From Nitrososphaerota archaeon (GTDB lineage Archaea; Thermoproteota; Nitrososphaeria; Nitrososphaerales; JACPRH01): 64,000 nucleotides of DNA. The DNA is taken from positions 62,001 to 126,000 of the forward strand of contig JACPRH010000037.1 of NCBI GenBank assembly GCA_016190055.1. Direction: 5' to 3'. The position numbers and the translations under genes are program-made. The notes beneath the pieces are model-generated. The model had not been told where the DNA came from. It did not search any database and saw only the letters and a program-made list of their open reading frames with translations. How positions within the stretch are numbered: position 1 is the stretch's first letter; the number at the start of each line of letters is the position of its first letter. Shown here piece after piece: positions 1 through 8,686 of this stretch.

Positions 1-788
1 CCCGGTGCAAGAACGCCGATCCTAAGTAGATCATCGAAGTAGTCGGCGAGGAAGACGAAGGTCGCGGCCTTAGTTTCAGTTAAGGTCAAGGTGAAAATGA
101 AGTCATTCCAAGCTACTGTAAAGGCGAAAACAGCTGCAACAACCAACCCTATCTTGATTTGCGGAAGCACAACCCTGAAAAGAATATCGAAAGTTGAGGC
201 ACCGTCAACCTTAGCAGCATCCTCTAAGCTACGCGGAAAACCGTCGAAGAAGTTCTTCAAAATCCAGACTGTGAGTGGAAGAGCGAAGGTAGCGTAGACC
301 AGTGATAGCCCGATGTGCGTATCTTGTAGGCCAATCCGCTTGAACAGTTCATAGAGAGCTGGTGTGAAAACAATCGGTGTGACAGCGTGAAGGGTAAGCA
401 TGTAGGTGAGTAAAGCTGTTCCGCCAACCACCTTGTAGCGAGAGAGAGAGTAAGCCAACAACATCCCCGCTACTATAGCGATGCCGGCGCTTGCAAGCGC
501 AATTACGATGCTGTTACCTAGAAAACGTGGGAACTGGCCTGCAATACCGGCGAAAACAGGTTCTCCAGTGTGAGGATCAATAATTGAGGAACCGAACTCA
601 TAGTTCTGCAAAGTTGGTGTAAAGATGAATATGGGGATCTTGGAGACAGCCACCTCACTCGACTTCAATGAGGTCAGGACAATCCATGAGAGCGGAAAGA
701 GAACCATGAACAGCCATAAGCCTATGAGTGCAAACCTTGGGATAGACAGCATCTTCTTCAACTGTCTGCGTGATGATCGTTTACTCAA
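1..788 (-). CDS. sugar ABC transporter permease, MalG type (partial)
   Basis: Inner-membrane permease of a carbohydrate ABC importer, one half of a two-permease pore with the next gene. The ORF is open to the window edge, so the C-terminus is missing and the ORF track omits it. The minus-strand translation has a basic N-terminus, a first membrane segment (LIGLWLFMVLFPLSW), a periplasmic loop, further membrane segments and the ATPase-coupling EAA loop 'EDAAKVDGAS', typical of MalG. I chose TTG at 788, overlapping the upstream stop by 8 bp, because GGAGG lies about 10 bases before it and it gives a normal basic N-terminus; ATG at 752 is the alternative. The exact sugar is unknown. A binding protein and ATPase would be expected beyond the window. 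Confidence 0.85.
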   Translation of the reverse strand, partial: MSKRSSRRQLKKMLSIPRFALIGLWLFMVLFPLSWIVLTSLKSSEVAVSKIPIFIFTPTLQNYEFGSSIIDPHTGEPVFAGIAGQFPRFLGNSIVIALASAGIAIVAGMLLAYSLSRYKVVGGTALLTYMLTLHAVTPIVFTPALYELFKRIGLQDTHIGLSLVYATFALPLTVWILKNFFDGFPRSLEDAAKVDGASTFDILFRVVLPQIKIGLVVAAVFAFTVAWNDFIFTLTLTETKAATFVFLADYFDDLLRIGVLAP

Positions 789-1704
789 CCTTCTCTATCC
801 TCCACAAGTATCTAAGGTAGGTGTAGACCAGTACTAGAGACATAACTACCATGATGACTCCGACGGTTGCCATTTGACTGGTCTCGAACGCTCTGAAGCC
901 CAAGGTATACAGGTATGAGGGGAGCATGTCGATGCTTAGAGGATTCGGGCCCAACGGTGGAGGAACGTCCAGCCATTCACGGATAACTTCCCAAGTCCTC
1001 AGCGCATCTGCGAACCTGAAGATTACAGCTAGAAGGATGAAGGGCCTAGCATAAGGGAAGATGACGTATCGGAATCGAGCCCACCACCCGGCACCATCCA
1101 CATGAGATGCTTCAAGCACCGACTTCGGCACCGATGACAATCCTCCAACTATCATCAGCATAACGAAAGGTGTCCACGTCCAAGCGTCCACCGACACGAC
1201 TGCAAAGAAGGCGTCACGACCGTAACCGTCAAACTGGAGACCTACGATACTCGTTGCCCAGTTGAGGAAGCCGAATTCCGGCTGGAACATAATTACTTTG
1301 AAGACCATGGCGGTGATCTCCGGCGCAATCATCATTGGGAGAATTGAGAGCGTCAGCACCAAGCGGTGACCGCGAAAGTGCTCAGAGAGAGCGAGGGCAA
1401 GCCCCAGTCCAAGAAGAAGCTCAATACCGACCGCAGTTACTGCGAATTTAGCTGTATTCTGGTAGCGAAGCCAGATGTCAGGATGCGACGCCATTGTCGC
1501 GTAGTTCTGGAGACCTACAAAGACTGGAGCCCTCCCGAAGACCTCTATAGAGTAATCATAGAAACTGATGCCGAAGGTCCAAACGTAAGGAATGATCGCG
1601 AAGAGAAAGAGCAGAATCGAGCCGGGAATGAGTAGCAGATACTTCAGATGCTTTTCCTTTATCCTGAAGGGGCCCGCCAAGAATACCTCACCTGACATCC
1701 ACAC
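781..1704 (-). CDS. sugar ABC transporter permease, MalF/UgpA type
   Basis: Partner permease to the MalG-type gene downstream. The 307 residues contain about six hydrophobic segments and the EAA coupling motif 'EASHVDGAGWWARF' near residues 195-210, as in MalF/UgpA/ThuF proteins. It overlaps the next permease by 8 bp, which implies translational coupling. The start may be the first ATG (MWMSGEV) or the second two codons later. It sits 16 bp after a small membrane protein gene and belongs to the four-gene operon headed by the ParB-like gene. No substrate-binding protein is seen in the window, so the substrate cannot be named. Confidence 0.88.
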   Translation of the reverse strand: MWMSGEVFLAGPFRIKEKHLKYLLLIPGSILLFLFAIIPYVWTFGISFYDYSIEVFGRAPVFVGLQNYATMASHPDIWLRYQNTAKFAVTAVGIELLLGLGLALALSEHFRGHRLVLTLSILPMMIAPEITAMVFKVIMFQPEFGFLNWATSIVGLQFDGYGRDAFFAVVSVDAWTWTPFVMLMIVGGLSSVPKSVLEASHVDGAGWWARFRYVIFPYARPFILLAVIFRFADALRTWEVIREWLDVPPPLGPNPLSIDMLPSYLYTLGFRAFETSQMATVGVIMVVMSLVLVYTYLRYLWRIEKVE

Positions 1705-1720
1705 GACTGAGTTGATATAT

Positions 1721-2107
1721 TTATCCCGAGCTCAAATTATTCTGCGCCGAATAAATATCCGACGTAGACGCCGATTCAATGTAGAAGGCATACATTCTCT
1801 TTAGCCCAATAGCTAAGAGAACAACGGCGACCGCCGCTGGAGGATCATCAAGTGCAAACGCAACATCAGCAGTAATATAAGGTATCAGAGGCTCCGCAAT
1901 CAGATTCAATACTCGTTCCACGACGATGAAAAGTATTGCTAAGGCAATATACTGCGGGCCGCTTCCACCTTTGATAGCGAGTAGATTCACGCCTCGGCCA
2001 AGCCGGGTAATTTTAGAGACATAGTAGAAGCTAATAGCCGCTGCTACCAGCGAGATAGCGGTAGAGAAAAAGTCAAGCCAGAAAGGGTAGAATCTTAAAT
2101 CCATCAA
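1721..2107 (-). CDS. small membrane protein, unknown function
   Basis: Unrecognised 128-residue protein. It has about four predicted membrane segments: residues 10-30, 48-66 (YIALAILFIVVERVLNLIA), 70-90 and 92-110 (AAVAVVLLAIGLKRMYAFYI), plus a short polar tail. It lies 11 bp after the ParB-like gene and 16 bp before the sugar permeases on the same strand, so it is very probably co-transcribed. It may be an accessory of the transporter or a membrane anchor for the ParB-like protein; nothing in the sequence decides between these. Confidence 0.6.
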   Translation of the reverse strand: MMDLRFYPFWLDFFSTAISLVAAAISFYYVSKITRLGRGVNLLAIKGGSGPQYIALAILFIVVERVLNLIAEPLIPYITADVAFALDDPPAAVAVVLLAIGLKRMYAFYIESASTSDIYSAQNNLSSG

Positions 2108-2118
2108 CGCATCACTGT

Positions 2119-3006
2119 TTATGAGACAACCTCCACAAGCTCAGGAGCACGCTCTTTTACAAGCGAGTTTAGCCGCAATCGCACCTTTATAAATGAAGAG
2201 ATGCTTTCGTGCAGATTCAACCTGTACTCCATAAGAAACTCGCGGATCACCCACTGATCATCAACGTCATCAATAATCTCATCCAGCCTCAGAAGGGTAG
2301 TGCGGAGCAGTAGAACTCCTCGGCGTAGTGCTTCATCAGCAGATCGACGCCTTTGTTCATTACCGGAACGAGATAAAGGGGCCGGCAACCTAGAGATATC
2401 GTCTTCGTCCTTGATCATCTTTGTCAGAGAGCGAATCTCCTTCAGTGTTAGATGGCTGGACGAGGCTAGTTGTCCTAGTTCCTGACACATTGCACCGTTA
2501 TCAAGCGAGAGGAGCTCCTCCGCTACGCTGGAGCCTATCTTGCCGATTACGAGATCATTCCGGATTTCCTGCGGGAGCCCGAGTAGACGCATACGTTTGC
2601 TGACGTATTCCTGACTCTTTCCTATCCGTCTCGCCAGATCCGAAACACCTCCCCAGCCGTATTCATCCACATATCTTCGGAAGGCCTCAGCCTCCTCAAT
2701 CGGGTTCAAGGTTCGGCGCTGTATATTCTCGACCAAGGAAACCTCGAACGCTTCACGATCATCTAAATCCACGATGTGACATGGAACTTTTCTCCAACCG
2801 AGGCGGCGGCAAGCTTCAAATCTTCTGCTGCCGGCGACTATCTCAAACTCACGTCCACACGGCCGAACCACAAGCGGCTGAAGCAGACCTAGGTTGTCTA
2901 TGGACTGGAGAAGCCCCTCAATTTGTCCAAGGCCTGTCCTCACGTTATATGGTGAACAACATATGCTGCTTATTCTGATCTCTTCTATAAGCCCGAGATG
3001 CGCCAA
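2119..3006 (-). CDS. ParB/Spo0J-like DNA-binding protein
   Basis: ParB-family nuclease-like N-domain followed by a helix-turn-helix. Visible motifs are 'GLLQPLVVRP' near residue 40, the arginine box 'AGSRRFEACRRLGW' near 57-70 (GxxR type), 'LVENIQRRTLNPIEEAEAF' near 90-110, and an HTH 'VSDLARRIGKSQEYVSKRMR' near 120-140. The C-terminal half is charged and may dimerise. No ParA ATPase is adjacent; instead the gene leads an operon with ABC permeases, so a regulatory role is as plausible as segregation. The start is TTG about 27 bp from a TATA-like CTTATAAAC, consistent with a leaderless transcript. Confidence 0.85.
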   Translation of the reverse strand: MAHLGLIEEIRISSICCSPYNVRTGLGQIEGLLQSIDNLGLLQPLVVRPCGREFEIVAGSRRFEACRRLGWRKVPCHIVDLDDREAFEVSLVENIQRRTLNPIEEAEAFRRYVDEYGWGGVSDLARRIGKSQEYVSKRMRLLGLPQEIRNDLVIGKIGSSVAEELLSLDNGAMCQELGQLASSSHLTLKEIRSLTKMIKDEDDISRLPAPLSRSGNEQRRRSADEALRRGVLLLRTTLLRLDEIIDDVDDQWVIREFLMEYRLNLHESISSFIKVRLRLNSLVKERAPELVEVVS

Positions 3007-3027
3007 CTAGGTGTTGGTGTGAGAATA

Positions 3028-3071
3028 ATCTTATAAACCGCGTGAGCAGTTTTGAGTGCAAATGCACTCAA
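3028..3071. promoter_or_regulatory. divergent promoter with perfect 9-2-9 palindrome
   Basis: The intergenic region between the ParB-like gene (minus) and the RHH-like gene (plus) has a nearly symmetric TATA box (CTTATAAAC, 3030-3038) usable in both directions. A perfect inverted repeat TTGAGTGCA-AA-TGCACTCAA occupies 3052-3071. The palindrome falls where transcription toward the plus-strand gene should begin, so it looks like an autoregulatory operator for the RHH-like protein, or a site for the ParB-like protein. Confidence 0.6.
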
Positions 3072-3102
3072 CTCATCATACTACGGGGTTGCGTTAAGGG
3101 CA

Positions 3103-3717
3103 ATGTCCACTCCGGAGAGTGACAAGCGGAGAACCGTCAACATAAATGAAAAGATAGCTGAGGAGTTAAACCGCATTGCCAACCAAGAAGGGAAAACTCT
3201 CTACAGCCTGATCAACGAAATCGCGGTTATCGGAATTGACGCATACCGGCGCGGTTTTCCCCTTAAGGACGCAGTCGAGACCCGTGTCTTCCTCGACAGG
3301 GTGAAGAGAAGCCGGATGATACTGGTCAACCAAGATCTTTGGTACACAGCGAGCGGAATCGCCTACAGAAAGGATCGGGATGGATGGCTGAACAAGGCTT
3401 ACGAGAAGGCCAAGTGGTACGGTCGGCTCCTCAGCGAGGAATCCTCGGATGACTCGTTCATCGAATCACTCCGGAAGATGCTGTACAACCTATTCTGGGA
3501 CTGCAATGAGGTCCAGATCCGGAAGAATAGCGAGGATACATTTGATCTACGTGTCTTCTTCATCCCCGAGATGCCGCTGCAGCACGCATCGGTCGTCCTG
3601 AGGATGGTCGAGGGATTGCTGAACTCGTCCGGCTACGCAATCCTAAGACACACAGCTGAGCAGGGATACCTAACCATACTCTTCAAACGGGTTCCACTAC
3701 CCGATATGCAGCAGTAA
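3103..3717 (+). CDS. ribbon-helix-helix-like N-domain protein, unknown function
   Basis: The N-terminus (KRRTVNINEKIAEELNRIA then a second helix, LYSLINEIAVIGIDAYRRG) resembles a ribbon-helix-helix DNA-binding fold: one beta strand and two helices. The remaining 150 residues form an alpha/beta domain I do not recognise. The ORF track starts at TTG 3052, but that lies inside the palindrome and at the expected transcription start, so I prefer ATG 3103 (MSTPESDKRR). It is divergent from the ParB-like operon. Inferred role: transcriptional regulator, possibly binding the palindrome upstream of itself. Confidence 0.65.
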   Translation: MSTPESDKRRTVNINEKIAEELNRIANQEGKTLYSLINEIAVIGIDAYRRGFPLKDAVETRVFLDRVKRSRMILVNQDLWYTASGIAYRKDRDGWLNKAYEKAKWYGRLLSEESSDDSFIESLRKMLYNLFWDCNEVQIRKNSEDTFDLRVFFIPEMPLQHASVVLRMVEGLLNSSGYAILRHTAEQGYLTILFKRVPLPDMQQ

Positions 3718-3739
3718 TAGAGAGAAGCATGATACGGCG

Positions 3740-5557
3740 TCAACGGATTGAGAGTAGATCTTTGAGGGCGACATCTTCACTCTTAATCTTCACACCTTCC
3801 TTCTCCCGCTTTCGAATATAGGCCGCGATAATCTGCTTCAGCTTTCCTTCGTCCAGTCGGCCCCATGGGGTCTCCGGCTCGAGGAGCCGCTTCGGGATTC
3901 TGATGCTGTCCATCCGGAATCCTTCTTGGAACTTGTACTTCAGGAGATTGTGAGATATTTCTCTACCAAGCTCACCGAGGCTTTCAGGAGTATGTTCTAT
4001 GCCGATGGCTGCCAGCATCTTTGAGACCATCGTTTTGTCGTAGACTTTGCGAGCAAAGTAGCAGACTCCGAGCGAGTATATTATGTAGAGCCAGTCCTCC
4101 TGCTCGACCAGATAGGCCGCTATCTTCTCAGCATCAAACTCTTTTCCTAAATTACCTTCATCATAGGAGTAGCCGGAGTTGCTGAGATGTGAATGCCGCG
4201 CCCCTACAACTGTGCCGGCGATGGAGCCGTAGCCTGTCATGTATCCTGCTGGCCCAATGCCTCCAAGAGACACTGCGAAGTCTTTACCGCCGTATTTGTC
4301 AGCCGCCGAGTCAAGCCCACGTGCCAAAGCGGAGTAAAAGGGGCTTCTCCTCGCGCTCGATATGCGTCTAAGCATCTCCACATAGGTGGCTGAGTCTCCC
4401 CAGACCGGTTTCAACCCACCGGTCTCACCCTCGCCTATCAACCCCTTTTCGAAGGCCTCAGTGGCCCAGCCTAAGATGTTGCCCGCGGTCATCACGTCAA
4501 GACCCAGTTCTTCACAAACCGCGATGAGCCGCAGCAACCCGTCATAATCGCTCACTTTGAGGTTTGAACCGAGAGCATACATCGGCTCGTAGTTGTAAGG
4601 TACGAGGCGGCTCTCCTTGAACAGCTCGCGGCGACCTCTTTCATGCGGAGGGCTGAACTCATCCTTTACGTCAGCTAGGTGTACGCAGGCGATGGGGCAG
4701 CTGGCGCAGGAAATTTTGCGCTCCAACCGGTTCTCCGCAATAGTCTCACCGGATATTTTCTCAGCGTCTTCGAAACGGGTTTTGCGGAAGTTCTCAGTTG
4801 GTAGAGCACCCATCTCGTTGAGGCTGAGAATGTTAGCAGGAGTTCCGTAATCATGGTACTTCACCATCAGATCGGTTCCGACTATGTTCTGATACACCTT
4901 CTCGTAATAGTCCTTGATCGTTAATGGATTGGTTAACGCAACTCCTTCAGCGCCGTTAACAGATATTGCCTTCAACCGCTTGCTCCCGAAGATGGCTCCT
5001 AGACCCATTCTGCCGAAGTGGTGATACCTATCCACCACCACGTTACTGTAGTGAACAAAGTTCTCTCCAGCCGCTCCACAGCTTATGACGCTGTGAAGAC
5101 CATCATCTCCGAAGCTGCCGAGCGCCTGCTCAACCTGCAGCGGCGAAAGCCCCCAGAGCGAAGAGGCCTTCCGTATCTTCACATCGCTATCATTAATGAC
5201 TAGCGCAACCGGTTCCACAGAGGCACCTTTGATCACCAAGGCGCTGTAGCCCGCTAGGCTGAGGGCTGATGGGAAGTATCCTGCCGCATGTGTTTCACCG
5301 AGGTTCCCAGTCAGAGGTGACTTGAACATTGCAACCGCCTTCACGATGCATGGTAGCACCGTTGTAAGCGGGCTGCCGGCGATTATGATAGGTGCGTCGG
5401 GTGAGAACGGGTCGATTTTCGCAGGAGCCTCATCCAGCAGCAGTTTGGAGGCTACGCCGGCTCCGCCGATATATTTCTGGAAGAGCTCAGGCCGCTCAAC
5501 CACTTTGCTGGTGCCTTCGGTCAGATCTACGTAGAGGATGCGGTTAGACAGTGGCAA
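3740..5557 (-). CDS. aor: aldehyde:ferredoxin oxidoreductase (tungsten/molybdopterin)
   Basis: Cytoplasmic enzyme interconverting aldehydes and carboxylic acids with ferredoxin as electron carrier. The 605-residue length matches the AOR family. Visible features are the N-terminal 'LYVDLTEG' start, the pterin-binding region 'GRMGLGAIFGSKRLKA' near residue 180, the Fe4S4 ligand run 'CASCPIACVHLAD' near 285, and 'LGVC' near 495 carrying the last cluster cysteine. It overlaps the upstream ferredoxin-like gene by 14 bp and lies downstream of the CODH/ACS genes. In that setting it could reduce acetate, or another acid, with CODH- or POR-derived reduced ferredoxin, or detoxify aldehydes. The substrate is not predictable from sequence. 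Confidence 0.93.
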   Translation of the reverse strand: MPLSNRILYVDLTEGTSKVVERPELFQKYIGGAGVASKLLLDEAPAKIDPFSPDAPIIIAGSPLTTVLPCIVKAVAMFKSPLTGNLGETHAAGYFPSALSLAGYSALVIKGASVEPVALVINDSDVKIRKASSLWGLSPLQVEQALGSFGDDGLHSVISCGAAGENFVHYSNVVVDRYHHFGRMGLGAIFGSKRLKAISVNGAEGVALTNPLTIKDYYEKVYQNIVGTDLMVKYHDYGTPANILSLNEMGALPTENFRKTRFEDAEKISGETIAENRLERKISCASCPIACVHLADVKDEFSPPHERGRRELFKESRLVPYNYEPMYALGSNLKVSDYDGLLRLIAVCEELGLDVMTAGNILGWATEAFEKGLIGEGETGGLKPVWGDSATYVEMLRRISSARRSPFYSALARGLDSAADKYGGKDFAVSLGGIGPAGYMTGYGSIAGTVVGARHSHLSNSGYSYDEGNLGKEFDAEKIAAYLVEQEDWLYIIYSLGVCYFARKVYDKTMVSKMLAAIGIEHTPESLGELGREISHNLLKYKFQEGFRMDSIRIPKRLLEPETPWGRLDEGKLKQIIAAYIRKREKEGVKIKSEDVALKDLLSIR

Positions 5558-5972
5558 TCTCCTTCTCCTCCTCGTAGCTGAAGACGTTGTGGGGGCAGTA
5601 TTTGGCGCAGTCGCCGCACTTGTCGCAGATAACCGGCATTTTGGTTTTACGGTCTAGAACTAGGGCGGTCAGCGTGCAGGCTTTGACGCAGTCGAAGGTG
5701 GTGCATCCCTTGCATTTCGAAGCTATGAGGGTGATGCCGCCTTCAGGCAGAGGTTGCAGTGCACCGTGGGGACAGGCTGATGCGCACTCAGGGTTCGGGC
5801 AGTAGCGGCATGCTATAACTGTGAAGCGGTTGCTGAGGGATCTGTCAGGGCGGACGAAGACGGCTGTTCGCGTCTGATCAACCGAGTCGAAGAGGTGGCG
5901 GGAACACGCGTAGAGACAGTTGTAGCAGCCGATGCAACGGGAGCTATTCTTAACCTCAATGCGGAATCTCAT
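5544..5972 (-). CDS. 4Fe-4S ferredoxin-like electron-transfer subunit of AOR
   Basis: 142-residue HycB/AorB-like protein with four cysteine clusters: 'CIGCYNCLYAC', 'CRYCPNPECASACP', 'CKGCTTFDCVKAC' and 'CDKCGDCAKYCP'. This is enough for about four Fe4S4 centres. It ends inside the start of the AOR gene, so the two are translationally coupled, and this protein is the probable electron partner of AOR. The start lies 28 bp after the cdhE stop, so it may also be transcribed from the cdh promoter. Confidence 0.88.
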   Translation of the reverse strand: MRFRIEVKNSSRCIGCYNCLYACSRHLFDSVDQTRTAVFVRPDRSLSNRFTVIACRYCPNPECASACPHGALQPLPEGGITLIASKCKGCTTFDCVKACTLTALVLDRKTKMPVICDKCGDCAKYCPHNVFSYEEEKEIATV

Positions 5973-5976
5973 AATA

Positions 5977-6003
5977 GTATTCGCTTACTTGCTTACTCAC
6001 TTA
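5977..6003 (-). other. tetranucleotide-periodic stop run after cdhE
   Basis: Read on the minus strand, the cdhE stop begins a run TAA GTGA GTAA GCAA GTAA GCGA. The 4-base period places stop codons in all three frames within 11 bases. The same style of run follows several other genes in the window (see findings). Confidence 0.5.
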
Positions 6004-7422
6004 TTTCGGTGCATCCCAATGCTTTTTGATGAAGCCTCCGATCTCCGAGGAGTCCTGTGGCCCTATCATAGCTTCCCAACCGGTTGTATCCTCGATATCG
6101 CCTTTCAGTCGAGCTGCGCGTCCAGGAATCACCATTCGCTTATGGTTGAGCTTTCCAGCTATACTGGAGGCGCCTAGGACGTCATTGATTTTGGTAGCAT
6201 TGAACTGTCCACCGGCGACACCGACCTCCACTGCGAGCCCTTCCGTATCAGCTACGATGAGGTAGCAGTTGACTCCTGAGGCTTCGATGTCGTTCATAAC
6301 TGTGTAGTAAGTTAATGCGAAGTTTGTGGTAACGAGTACAGGGGAGCTTCCATTCACCGTTCCTATCTCTTTGACACCTGACTCTACTGAGACAGGCTTC
6401 CTAGGATCGGTGTAGATGGCCTGTCGCAGCGTTGCGACCGGTAGAACCGCCCAGATGTCTAGGCTGTGCATTACAATGATGTCAGCATACCTGTTAACTA
6501 GAAGTGAAGCGATATACGACTCCCGATACGCAGTGACTACAGGATCGGCCATCTCCGCTGTGGCCCACACGACGGCAGGGATGCAGAGAAGAGGATAGCC
6601 GAGCGCCTTCTCTTTCAGCAACCCGGATCTGCGGAGCATCACCAGATTGTTAACCGTTTCTTTCAACAGGCCGCCTTCGACAAGCGTACCCGGATCAAGC
6701 ACAATATCTTTCAGCCCCATAGACTCCAGAGTTGAAGCCAGTGAGACCAGTCCGTCTAGATTATTCGGCGAGGAGGCTACTACGGGGCAGACGTATCGCT
6801 GAGCAAGTTCACCTACCTCCTTCCAGTTATCCTTAGTAGCTGCGTAAAGCAGAGGACGCTTCTCACATACACCCTGAACCTCCAGCGCCGCTCTCAGAGA
6901 GACTGGATCGGTGGAGCAGAGCATCAAGGGGAGGCTGCAGCCTTCGTTTACAAGCTTCACTGTTGAGGCGAACCGCTCCGGCTCACCTGAAGCAGCTCTG
7001 ACTGCAATCATGTCGAGCCTCATCTCCTGCCCCATCTTAATCATCGAGAACTTCTCAGTCGCAACACATCTGCTACGGATCTCCTCCGCAGTCATGTTGT
7101 CGCTTACATCAATCGCTATAGCGGTCTGGTTGTGATAACTTAGCTGATGCCGGTATAGAACTTCTTCACCGCCGATCTTAACAGTCCGCTCACCGGAGCC
7201 TATCTTGACTTCACGGATCGATGGAGCAATCATTGCGACTAGCTTCTCCAAATTCTTCTTGTAGCGAGATTGCTTAACCATAGGTGGGCAGTCTTGTGGG
7301 AGCTTGCTTCGCTCAAGCATCCTTGAAGCGAAGGCCATGCAGTTAGCTTCACCGCACTCACCGCAGTTAGTCTGTGGAAGAAGCTTGTAGATTGAGAGTA
7401 GACCTAGCTTTTCACTCATCAA
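6001..7422 (-). CDS. cdhE: CODH/ACS corrinoid iron-sulfur protein large subunit (gamma)
   Basis: Large subunit of the corrinoid Fe-S protein that passes the methyl group from tetrahydropterin to the A-cluster of acetyl-CoA synthase. The N-terminal Fe4S4 motif is visible: 'CGECGEANCMAFASRML' at residues 20-36, with the fourth Cys in 'DCPPM'. The rest is a TIM-barrel-like methyl-binding domain with a C-terminal cobamide-binding region. At 473 residues it matches archaeal CdhE. It is the last cdh gene of the operon, about 28 bp after cdhD. Confidence 0.95.
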   Translation of the reverse strand: MMSEKLGLLSIYKLLPQTNCGECGEANCMAFASRMLERSKLPQDCPPMVKQSRYKKNLEKLVAMIAPSIREVKIGSGERTVKIGGEEVLYRHQLSYHNQTAIAIDVSDNMTAEEIRSRCVATEKFSMIKMGQEMRLDMIAVRAASGEPERFASTVKLVNEGCSLPLMLCSTDPVSLRAALEVQGVCEKRPLLYAATKDNWKEVGELAQRYVCPVVASSPNNLDGLVSLASTLESMGLKDIVLDPGTLVEGGLLKETVNNLVMLRRSGLLKEKALGYPLLCIPAVVWATAEMADPVVTAYRESYIASLLVNRYADIIVMHSLDIWAVLPVATLRQAIYTDPRKPVSVESGVKEIGTVNGSSPVLVTTNFALTYYTVMNDIEASGVNCYLIVADTEGLAVEVGVAGGQFNATKINDVLGASSIAGKLNHKRMVIPGRAARLKGDIEDTTGWEAMIGPQDSSEIGGFIKKHWDAPK

Positions 7423-7450
7423 GCATCACCCTCCTCATCAACGTCATCAA

Positions 7451-8662
7451 TTATCCTAGCGCAGTCACCCAATCTTCGACTACGCCTCCTTTAGCTGAAT
7501 TTCCGAGCAGATCCTGGACAAGCCCCTTGGCGACGCGGGTGGTGGCGGGGTGGCTGATCATGAAGAGGTCTCCGCCTGCCAGCATAGCGGTGAGCAGTGT
7601 AATTGTCTCCCAAAGCGGGCCTCTGAGCTCCCTTGGCCCAATGTCTTCGTTCTTCATCCATGCTTCACGGGCACCCCAAGCGTTGCTGGCCGGTGCAAGA
7701 ACTGGCATCTGCAGATCTTCGTCTCCAAGCAACCCAGCGAGCTTGATCCGCTCCATTATGCTGATGGTGTAGTCGATACCGTATCCTAAGGCTGCGGTGG
7801 TAGGGTCAATCACGATGTGATCCTTCGGAAGCCCTTCGCTAAGCAGCGTCTTGTTGAGTTTCTTCGCATTGTTAACATCCATAGGAGTGAAGGCTACTAC
7901 GGAGTGTCCGTACTTGTTAGCGGCCTCGACGATTCGTTTATGATCGTTATCGGTGTTCGCTGAGTTCAGCAGAATTCGTTCACCGGCAGCAGCTGCTGCA
8001 GCTGCTTCAAGTACGATTGGGTCTTTCTGCTTGTTACCGGAACCTCCGATAATTATCGGAACATCGACGGCTTGAAGAACCTGCTCAACTGTTTTCGCAG
8101 CGGTCTGTGGAGAAGTGTCGTTCAGCAGAGGGTCGGTGCTGATCAGGTTAAGTGAGACGATGTCGGCGCCGAACTCGACGCATCGTTTAGCCCATGCTGC
8201 AGGATCGGTCATGACGTCTTCATAATGCATCTTCACCATCTTGGCTAGGCTTAACGGCATATCGAAGATGTCCATTGCGAATGCTGGGCGGTTAGGGTTC
8301 TCAGCCTCGAAGCTGTAGAAGGGCATCGTCCGCGCTCCACCGATCTTGACGATGCTTCCTCTTGATCCGCCTTCGGATCTGGTTGCGCCTAGCTGAACCT
8401 CGACAACTCTGCCCGGGTACTGCTCCAGCGGAGTAGCGTACTTCGCCTCTAATAGCTGTTGAATCTGGGCCTGTTTTGAGGATTGGGCTTGAAGCTGTGG
8501 CAGCGGCCTTGCTCCTGACATTATTGATGAGACAATCGGCTGTATGATTAGTTCTAGCTGCTCTACGTCGAGAGTGACGTTGTCAATCTCAATCTCACCT
8601 AGTTCTTGCACTACCTTCAGCAGGTTTTTGACCAGATTAGTTGATTCAGATTCTTCACCCAT
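7451..8662 (-). CDS. cdhD: CODH/ACS corrinoid iron-sulfur protein small subunit (delta)
   Basis: Partner of CdhE in the corrinoid methyl carrier. The 403-residue protein has a TIM-barrel-type core: 'AFAMDIFDMPLSLAKMV' near 125-142, 'DIVSLNLISTDP' near 168, 'IIIGGSGNKQKDP' near 200, and 'VIDPTTAALGYGIDY' near 285. These match archaeal CdhD and bacterial AcsD. It lies between cdhC and cdhE with about 25-bp gaps. The position is the canonical cdhC-cdhD-cdhE order, except that no ATP-dependent nickel insertase gene separates cdhC and cdhD. Confidence 0.94.
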   Translation of the reverse strand: MGEESESTNLVKNLLKVVQELGEIEIDNVTLDVEQLELIIQPIVSSIMSGARPLPQLQAQSSKQAQIQQLLEAKYATPLEQYPGRVVEVQLGATRSEGGSRGSIVKIGGARTMPFYSFEAENPNRPAFAMDIFDMPLSLAKMVKMHYEDVMTDPAAWAKRCVEFGADIVSLNLISTDPLLNDTSPQTAAKTVEQVLQAVDVPIIIGGSGNKQKDPIVLEAAAAAAAGERILLNSANTDNDHKRIVEAANKYGHSVVAFTPMDVNNAKKLNKTLLSEGLPKDHIVIDPTTAALGYGIDYTISIMERIKLAGLLGDEDLQMPVLAPASNAWGAREAWMKNEDIGPRELRGPLWETITLLTAMLAGGDLFMISHPATTRVAKGLVQDLLGNSAKGGVVEDWVTALG

Positions 8663-8686
8663 TTTGCTTCACCTTCTCTTGAACCA

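Noticed and set aside
3052-3102. Upstream TTG extension of the RHH-like protein
   Set aside because: It falls inside a perfect palindrome and at the predicted transcription start, so ATG 3103 is preferred.
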